Shown here in pieces: positions 58,719 to 64,000 of a DNA stretch of 64,000 nucleotides (position 1 is its first letter; each line of letters starts with the position of its first letter). The translations under genes and the position numbers were made by a program. The notes beneath the pieces are model-generated. The model was not told the origin of the DNA and made no database searches. It worked only from the letters and a program-made list of their open reading frames with translations. The DNA comes from Ectopseudomonas composti. Its GTDB lineage: Bacteria; Pseudomonadota; Gammaproteobacteria; Pseudomonadales; Pseudomonadaceae. The DNA lies in NCBI RefSeq assembly GCF_001567565.1, contig NZ_LSSW01000028.1, forward strand, positions 1-64,000, given 5' to 3'.

Positions 58719-59903
58719 ATGAGTGTCCCGACGATCAAGCAGGTACGTGCTTTCACCCTGCGCGGTGGTGGCGCCGATTACCACGACCAGGGCGACGGCC
58801 ACTGGATCGACGACCATATCTGCACGCCCATGAGCAAGTATCCCGAGTACCGTCAGAGCCGCCGCAGCTTTGGCATCAATGTGCTTGGCACGCTGGTGGT
58901 GGAAATCGAGGACAGCGCCGGCAACGTCGGCTTTGCCGTGACCACGGGGGGGGAGCCGGCCGCCTATATCGTCGAGAAGCACCTGGCGCGCTTCATCGAG
59001 GGGGCAAAGGTCACCGACATCGAGAAGATCTGGGATCAGATGTTCAACTCGACCCTGTACTACGGGCGCAAGGGCCTGGTGATCAACACCATTTCCGGTG
59101 TCGACCTGGCGCTCTGGGATCTGCTTGGCAAGGTGCGTCAGGAGCCCGTGCACCAGTTGCTCGGTGGCGCCGTGCGCGATGAGCTGCAGTTCTACGCCAC
59201 CGGCGCGCGCCCTGATCTGGCCAAGGAAATGGGCTTCATCGGCGGCAAGCTGCCGCTGCATCATGGCCCGGCCGAGGGCGAGGAAGGTCTGCGCAAGAAT
59301 CTCGAGGAACTGGCGACCATGCGTGAGCGGGTCGGCAAGGACTTTTGGCTGATGCTCGACTGCTGGATGAGCCTGGATCTCAACTACGCCACGCGCCTGG
59401 CCCACGGCGCCGCCGAGTTCGGCCTGAAGTGGATCGAGGAGGCGCTGCCGCCGGATGACTATTGGGGCTACCGCGATCTACGCAAGAACGTGCCGGCGGG
59501 CATGCTGGTGACCACCGGTGAGCACGAGGCGACGCGCTGGGGCTTTCGCATGCTGCTGGAGATGGGCTGCTGCGACATCATCCAGCCCGATGTCGGCTGG
59601 TGTGGTGGCATCACCGAGCTACAGAAGATCTCGGCGCTGGCCGATGCGCACAACGTCATGGTCGTGCCGCATGGCTCGTCGGTATACAGCTACCACTTCG
59701 TTGCCACCCGCACCAACAGCCCGTTCGCCGAGTTCCTGATGATGGCGCCCAAGGCCGACGAGGTGGTGCCGATGTTCCATCCGCAACTGCTCGGCGAACC
59801 GGTGCCGGAGCGTGGCCGCATGCGCCTGTCGCGCCTGGACAAACCGGGCTTCGGTGTCGAGCTGAACCCCGAATGTGCCCTGCATCGTCCCTACACGCAC
59901 TGA
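58719..59903 (+). CDS. rhmD: L-rhamnonate dehydratase
   Basis: Enolase-superfamily enzyme that dehydrates L-rhamnonate to 2-keto-3-deoxy-L-rhamnonate. The 394-residue protein keeps the metal ligands Asp214 ([10 protein letters not shown]), Glu240 ([11 protein letters not shown]) and Glu268 ([10 protein letters not shown]), and the acid/base His318 ([13 protein letters not shown]). The N-terminal loop [17 protein letters not shown] is specific to rhamnonate dehydratases. AAGGAG precedes the ATG, 21 bases after the MFS stop. Confidence 0.95.
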   Translation: MSVPTIKQVRAFTLRGGGADYHDQGDGHWIDDHICTPMSKYPEYRQSRRSFGINVLGTLVVEIEDSAGNVGFAVTTGGEPAAYIVEKHLARFIEGAKVTDIEKIWDQMFNSTLYYGRKGLVINTISGVDLALWDLLGKVRQEPVHQLLGGAVRDELQFYATGARPDLAKEMGFIGGKLPLHHGPAEGEEGLRKNLEELATMRERVGKDFWLMLDCWMSLDLNYATRLAHGAAEFGLKWIEEALPPDDYWGYRDLRKNVPAGMLVTTGEHEATRWGFRMLLEMGCCDIIQPDVGWCGGITELQKISALADAHNVMVVPHGSSVYSYHFVATRTNSPFAEFLMMAPKADEVVPMFHPQLLGEPVPERGRMRLSRLDKPGFGVELNPECALHRPYTH

Positions 59904-59915
59904 CCGGAGCGCCCC

Positions 59916-60716
59916 ATGAAGTTGCCCCTGAACCCCTTTAAAGCCGCCCTGGCCAGCGGTCAGTCGCAGTTCGGCATCTGGGCCGGATTTGCCAGCGGCT
60001 ACGCCGCCGAAATAGTCGCCAGTTTCGATTACGACTGGATGCTGATCGATGGTGAGCACGCGCCCAATACCCTGCCGACACTGCAAGCGCAGTTGCAGGC
60101 CGTGGCGCCATACCGCAGCGCGCCGGTGGTACGGGCGGTCAACAGCGACCCGGCACTGATCAAGCAGTTGCTCGATATCGGCGCACAGACGTTGATGATC
60201 CCCATGGTCGAAAGCGCCGAGCAGGCGCGTGCCCTGGTGCAGGCCACACGCTACCCGCCGCACGGCATTCGTGGTGTGGGTGGCGGCCTGACCCGCGCCA
60301 CGCGCTGGGACAGCGTGCCGAACTACCTGAAGACCGCCCATGAGCAGCTGTGCCTGATCGTGCAGGTGGAATCACGCGCCGGGGTCGAGAACGTCGAGGC
60401 GATTGCCGCCGTCGAGGGTGTGGATGCGGTGTTCGTCGGCCCGGCGGACCTGTCCACCAACCTCGGTTACTACGGCGATGCCAGCCAGCCCGAGGTGCAG
60501 CAGGCGATTCGCCGTGCCATCGAGGCCACACTGGCGGCCGGCAAGGCAGCCGGCATTCTCGCGCCACAGGAGGCCGATGCCCGCCGCTACCTCGACTGGG
60601 GCTGCCAGTTCATCGCGGTCGGCATCGACATCAGCCTGATGCGCCAGGCCGCACTCGCCAACCTGAGCAAATACAAGGCGCTGGATGACCAGCCCGTGGC
60701 TTCACGCACCTACTGA
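59916..60716 (+). CDS. rhmA: 2-keto-3-deoxy-L-rhamnonate aldolase
   Basis: Class II aldolase of the HpcH/HpaI family; splits 2-keto-3-deoxy-L-rhamnonate to pyruvate and L-lactaldehyde. The 266-residue protein has the catalytic His48 in MLIDGEHAPNT and metal-site residues in IVQVESRAGVENVEAI and FVGPADLSTNLGYYG. It follows rhmD by 12 bases with GGAG in front of the ATG. Confidence 0.95.
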   Translation: MKLPLNPFKAALASGQSQFGIWAGFASGYAAEIVASFDYDWMLIDGEHAPNTLPTLQAQLQAVAPYRSAPVVRAVNSDPALIKQLLDIGAQTLMIPMVESAEQARALVQATRYPPHGIRGVGGGLTRATRWDSVPNYLKTAHEQLCLIVQVESRAGVENVEAIAAVEGVDAVFVGPADLSTNLGYYGDASQPEVQQAIRRAIEATLAAGKAAGILAPQEADARRYLDWGCQFIAVGIDISLMRQAALANLSKYKALDDQPVASRTY

Positions 60717-60752
60717 ACCGGCGCAAGTCGGCACTGACAACAGGAAAACGCC

Positions 60753-62183
60753 ATGTCCGTTACCGTCTATCAGAACTACATCAACGGTGCCTTCACTGCC
60801 AGCCAGGAGCACCTCGACGTCTTCAACCCTGCCAACGGAGAGCTGCTGGCCAAGGTGCCGGCCTCCACCGACGAGGATCTTGACCAGGCCTTCGCTGCGG
60901 CCCGGGCCGCGCAGAAGGACTGGGCACGCAAACCGGCCATCGAACGTGCCGGCTATCTACGCAAGATCGCCCAACTGATCCGTGCCAACGCCCCGGCACT
61001 GGCGCGCACCATCACCCTGGAGCAGGGCAAGATCAACGCTCTGGCCGAGGTGGAAGCGAATTTCACCGCCGACTACCTCGACTACATGGCCGAGTGGGCA
61101 CGTCGTATCGAAGGCGAGGTGATCAGCAGCGACCGCGCCAACGAGCAGATCTTCCTGCTGCGCAAGCCGCTGGGGGTGGTCGCCGGTATCCTGCCGTGGA
61201 ACTTCCCGTTCTTTCTCATCGCTCGCAAGATGGCGCCTGCACTGATCACCGGTAATACCATCGTGATCAAACCCAGCGAGGAGACGCCGAACAACTGCTT
61301 CGAGTTCGCCAGGCTGGTGGCTCAGACCGACCTGCCGCCGGGCGTGTTCAATGTGGTCAGCGGTGACGGCCGGGTCGGTGCTGGCATGACTGGCAGTGGC
61401 CAGGCCGACATGATCAGCTTCACCGGCAGCGTGGAAACCGGCCAGCGCATCATGGCCGCGGCCGCACCGCACCTGACTAAGCTCAATCTGGAACTGGGTG
61501 GCAAGGCGCCGGCCATCGTCCTCGCCGATGCCGATCTCGATCTGGCGGTGCGTGCCATCCGCGACTCGCGCATCATCAACACCGGGCAGGTGTGCAACTG
61601 CGCCGAGCGCGTGTATGTCGAGCGCAGTGTGGCCGAGCCATTTATCGCGCGCCTGGCCTCGGCCATGGCAGCCACCCGCTATGGCGACCCGGTCGCCCAG
61701 TCGGATGTGGAGATGGGCCCGCTGATCAACCGCGAAGGTCTGGACAAGGTAGCGGCCAAGGTGCGTGAAGCTCTGGCCCAGGGCGCGACGGCGGTGACCG
61801 GTGGCCAGGTGGCCGATCTTGGTCGGGGTTACCACTATCAGCCCACGGTGCTGGCGGGCTGTCGCGCCGACATGCCGATCATGCGCGAAGAAATCTTCGG
61901 CCCGGTGCTGCCGATCCAGATCGTCGATGACCTCGACGAGGCCATCGCCTTGGCCAACGATTGCGAGTACGGCCTGACCTCATCGCTCTACACCCGCGAC
62001 CTGGGTAAGGCAATGCATGCCATGCGCGAAATTGACTTCGGCGAAACCTACATCAACCGCGAGAATTTCGAGGCCATGCAGGGGTTCCATGCCGGGGTGC
62101 GCAAGTCGGGCATCGGCGGTGCCGATGGCAAGTACGGCCTGTACGAGTACACCCACACCCAGGTGGTCTATTTGCAGGGCTGA
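60753..62183 (+). CDS. aldA: Lactaldehyde dehydrogenase
   Basis: NAD-dependent aldehyde dehydrogenase of 476 residues, close to E. coli AldA over its whole length. The catalytic Cys is in NTGQVCNCAERVYV, the general base Glu in LNLELGGKAPAIV, and GILPWNFPFFLIARKMAPAL is the conserved cofactor region. It oxidises the L-lactaldehyde released by RhmA to L-lactate, closing the pathway. It starts 36 bases after rhmA with CAGGAAA before the ATG. Confidence 0.94.
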   Translation: MSVTVYQNYINGAFTASQEHLDVFNPANGELLAKVPASTDEDLDQAFAAARAAQKDWARKPAIERAGYLRKIAQLIRANAPALARTITLEQGKINALAEVEANFTADYLDYMAEWARRIEGEVISSDRANEQIFLLRKPLGVVAGILPWNFPFFLIARKMAPALITGNTIVIKPSEETPNNCFEFARLVAQTDLPPGVFNVVSGDGRVGAGMTGSGQADMISFTGSVETGQRIMAAAAPHLTKLNLELGGKAPAIVLADADLDLAVRAIRDSRIINTGQVCNCAERVYVERSVAEPFIARLASAMAATRYGDPVAQSDVEMGPLINREGLDKVAAKVREALAQGATAVTGGQVADLGRGYHYQPTVLAGCRADMPIMREEIFGPVLPIQIVDDLDEAIALANDCEYGLTSSLYTRDLGKAMHAMREIDFGETYINRENFEAMQGFHAGVRKSGIGGADGKYGLYEYTHTQVVYLQG

Positions 62184-62190
62184 CTGCTCC

Positions 62191-62226
62191 AGCCAGACGC
62201 AGGCGCTCTGGCGCCCGTGTCTGGCT
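62191..62226 (+). terminator. Hairpin after the rhamnonate operon
   Basis: AGCCAGAC (62191-62198) and GTCTGGCT (62219-62226) enclose a second GC-rich stem (GGCGC/GCGCC). It lies seven bases after the aldA stop. There is no T-run, so it may stabilise the 3' end or act as a weak terminator. Confidence 0.5.
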
Positions 62227-62357
62227 TGCCCCTCGGCTAGTACGGGCCGCCTCTGCGGTCACTTCCCAGGAGGCCCGATATTCGCCCTCAACGATACGCT
62301 CATGCGTGGCTTCGCCGCGCTTAAGAGCACCGCCGATTTCTGGTCGCATTGCGAAAG

Positions 62358-62387
62358 GTGGACAAGCTTCGCGTTGTCCACCCTAGG
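62358..62387. repeat. Short palindromic repeat (family 2)
   Basis: GGTGGACAA and TTGTCCACC form a nine-pair stem with a GCTTCGCG loop, followed by CTAGG. It matches the design of the repeat at 6925-6953. It lies between aldA and the GST gene stop. Confidence 0.6.
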
Positions 62388-62420
62388 TTGTACAGAAACG
62401 CAGCGTGTCGCGCGCAACCT

Positions 62421-63119
62421 TCAACTTGTCGGTGCGCCTTTTTCTACCATTGCGGCCCAGGCAACCAGGCTGGGGCGCTGTTGCATCCGGGCATACCATT
62501 CTCGAAGAGCCTGGCAATCATCAGGAACCGCCAACCCTAGGAGCGCGGAGAAGATCATGCCGCCAATCACGGTAATATCCGCCATGGAGAAGGAGGGGCT
62601 GGCAACGAATGGCTGGCTCTTCAATACCTCATTGAAATAGCGCATGCCTCGTACGGCCTTGTCACGCATGTGCAGGCCCCACTCCCTGTTCTGATAGATC
62701 TCGACGTGTGAGCCTAGGCCCGGGGTGGCATGGTGAAAGTACATGCTTACGGCATCCAGAAACTCGATCTCGGCACGCTTGGTCATCATGTGAATTAGAC
62801 CCTTTTCAACGGCGGTGCTGCCGGTCAGCGTGGGTGAACCGTCCAGGTCGTCCAGATACTGCGTGATGGCCGTACATTCCGCGATGCGGGTACCGTCTTT
62901 CAGCTCCAAGACTGGAAGAGTGCCGGAGTAATTGATTTCGAGAAATTCGGGTGCCTTGTGCTCGCCTTTCCATAGATTGATCGAAACGAAGTCGACCTTT
63001 GCTAGCAGGCCTTTTTCCGCGAGCGCGATGCGCACTCGCGCCGGGTAGGGGCCGTTGTACCAGTCATAGATTTTCATCGGCAGTGGGGCGGCGTCGGTAG
63101 GGCAATTTGCAGTATTCAT
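62421..63119 (-). CDS. Glutathione S-transferase family protein
   Basis: A 232-residue GST. The N-terminal thioredoxin fold (about 15-95) has YDWYNGPYPARVRIALAEKGL and the glutathione-binding segment GTLPVLELKDGTRIAECTAI; the C-terminal helical domain includes PSFSMADITVIGG. Probable role in conjugating electrophiles. The gene is less GC-rich than its neighbours. Start at 63119 has AGG nine bases upstream; an ATG at 63077 would be the minimal start. Divergent from a TetR gene with shared operator-like repeats. Confidence 0.9.
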   Translation of the reverse strand: MNTANCPTDAAPLPMKIYDWYNGPYPARVRIALAEKGLLAKVDFVSINLWKGEHKAPEFLEINYSGTLPVLELKDGTRIAECTAITQYLDDLDGSPTLTGSTAVEKGLIHMMTKRAEIEFLDAVSMYFHHATPGLGSHVEIYQNREWGLHMRDKAVRGMRYFNEVLKSQPFVASPSFSMADITVIGGMIFSALLGLAVPDDCQALREWYARMQQRPSLVAWAAMVEKGAPTS

Positions 63120-63123
63120 TTGT

Positions 63124-63149
63124 ATGCCTATCTATCAGTTGGTAGGCAT
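63124..63149. promoter_or_regulatory. Operator-like palindrome, copy 1
   Basis: ATGCCTA...TAGGCAT arms (63124-63130 and 63143-63149) enclose TCTATCAGTTGG. It lies directly before the GST start. The 16-mer CCTATCTATCAGTTGG recurs 54 bases further on. Likely binding site for the divergent TetR protein. Confidence 0.7.
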
Positions 63150-63180
63150 AGTTGTAGGCGCTATCCGGTTTGTGTCAATA

Positions 63181-63200
63181 CCTATCTATCAGTTGGCAGG
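63181..63200. promoter_or_regulatory. Operator-like palindrome, copy 2
   Basis: CCTATCTATCAGTTGGCAGG repeats the first 16 bases of the inner part of copy 1 exactly, in the same orientation, 54 bases away (about five helix turns). It lies 54 bases before the TetR start, so the repressor could control both divergent genes. Confidence 0.7.
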
Positions 63201-63253
63201 TTGTGGGCTTGCAGTTAGCATTCTCGCCATCTTCCAACCAGCGGGGTAATGGC

Positions 63254-63817
63254 GTGAGTTCAAACGCACGAGAGGCCATCCTGACGGCTGCAAAGCAGGC
63301 GGCGCAGTCGCATGGTTATAGCGGGCTGAATTTTCGTGACCTGGCGGCTGTAGTCGGTATCAAGAGCGCGAGTATCTACTACCACTTTCCCAGCAAGGCC
63401 GATCTCGGCGCGGCGGTCGCCAGGCGTTACTGGGAAGATACGGCCGCCGTACTGGAGGCGATGCAGGCAGGGGCTGACAGCCCGCTTGAATGCCTGCAGC
63501 GGTATCCCTCCATTTTTCGCCGGTCGCTCGAAAGCGGAAACAGGTTGTGCCTTGGCAGCTTCATGGCCGCTGAGCACGAAGACCTTCCCGCGCAAGTGAG
63601 GAGTGAGGTGCAGGCGTTCGCCACCGTAAACGTGGCATGGCTGTCCAAGGTTCTGCTTGCGGCCGGGTTCGGCGATCCGGTTGCGTGCGAGGAGCGGGCA
63701 CGGGCTATTTTCGCGGCTATTGCCGGTGCCCAGCTGATTGCCCGCAGCCGCGCCGATATCGCCTTGTTTGATTCGCTTCTGGAAGGCTATCGGAAGGCTG
63801 GGCTGCTGCCAGCCTGA
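63254..63817 (+). CDS. TetR family repressor
   Basis: A 187-residue repressor with the N-terminal helix-turn-helix YSGLNFRDLAAVVGIKSASIYYHFPSKADL and an effector domain of about 135 residues. A Cys in the segment RLCLGSFMAAEHE recalls redox- or electrophile-sensing TetR proteins such as NemR; this is inference. The best start is GTG at 63254; no good ATG exists. It is divergent from the GST gene and flanked by the repeated operator. Confidence 0.88.
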   Translation: MSSNAREAILTAAKQAAQSHGYSGLNFRDLAAVVGIKSASIYYHFPSKADLGAAVARRYWEDTAAVLEAMQAGADSPLECLQRYPSIFRRSLESGNRLCLGSFMAAEHEDLPAQVRSEVQAFATVNVAWLSKVLLAAGFGDPVACEERARAIFAAIAGAQLIARSRADIALFDSLLEGYRKAGLLPA

Positions 63818-63939
63818 GTAAAAGGCCGTGGTGCCGCGAACCAGGCAAGATGGGCTTAGTGCATTGATCCCGCTCTGACACGTGCAGCCCCAGCAGTGTT
63901 GCTAGACTGTGCCCCTTTGCCACGATCCAAGGGGGCTCA

Positions 63940-64000
63940 ATGTTCGCCTTCAGCGAAGTCCTAGAACGCCGTTTCGCCGCCCTGCAGTGCTCTGCCGATT
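63940..64000 (+). CDS. Start of an unidentified gene, cut by the window end
   Basis: ATG preceded by AAGGGGGCT. Twenty codons are visible (MFAFSEVLERRFAALQCSAD) and the frame is open to the end. Too short to identify. Nothing else was seen in the 122 bases after the TetR gene. Confidence 0.6.
   Translation, partial: MFAFSEVLERRFAALQCSAD

Noticed and set aside
1-64000. CRISPR arrays, tRNA or rRNA genes, prophage or integrase genes
   Set aside because: None recognised on either strand.

Overview
The window reads as chromosomal DNA of a Pseudomonas species, probably of the P. mendocina/P. oleovorans type. GC content is high and codons are strongly biased to G/C in the third position. The gene order from retS through purD, purH, fis, dusB, prmA, accC, accB, aroQ, dsbD, ctpL, the GcbA-type cyclase, the DUF2333 gene, a Nudix gene and the SUI1 gene to speA matches, from memory, the PA4856-PA4839 block of P. 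aeruginosa. Almost all genes are ordinary chromosomal ones. No phage, integrative element, CRISPR array, rRNA or tRNA gene was seen.

Layout. 1-1742: 3'-truncated allophanate hydrolase (atzF). 2003-25108: the conserved core block, covering signalling (RetS, CtpL, REC-GGDEF), purine synthesis (PurD, PurH), Fis with DusB, biotin carboxylase (AccBC), AroQ, DsbD and SpeA. 25093-28101: a MocR-type regulator divergent from a GNAT/azoreductase/AhpD-like operon. 28105-30967: DUF2214, GAF-GGDEF and MATE genes. 31136-39050: a thioester alpha-2-macroglobulin lipoprotein (YfhM type) and its usual partner PbpC, separated by a REP-associated tyrosine transposase (RAYT) with paired REP sequences on both sides. 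39252-42412: a dCache chemoreceptor with a clear FliA promoter, then a membrane GGDEF protein. 42573-47718: small membrane protein, lipoproteins, GNAT, CmoM and a MazG-like enzyme. 47873-52903: a fatty-acid-type module (MaoC-like hydratase, AraC regulator, FabG4-like reductase, FadI-like thiolase). 53296-56087: cyanide-insensitive bd oxidase CioAB plus a DUF2474 small protein, preceded by a perfect Anr/FNR box. 56161-62183: a complete L-rhamnonate catabolic operon with its LysR regulator. 62421-63817: a divergent GST/TetR pair with two copies of an operator-like sequence. 63940-end: start of another gene.

How the parts fit together. Several genes act in surface-versus-motile decisions: RetS (controls Gac/Rsm), three diguanylate cyclases with intact GGEEF and RxxD inhibitory sites, and two chemoreceptors. 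The rhamnonate genes form a closed pathway from L-rhamnonate to pyruvate and L-lactate. Non-coding DNA holds three families of short palindromic repeats, a larger inverted repeat inside the cio locus, and candidate sites for Anr, PhoB, FliA, a TetR repressor, a LysR activator and a GntR-type regulator. The most unusual structure is the REP/RAYT unit between yfhM and pbpC. I saw no convincing wholly new defence or biosynthetic system.
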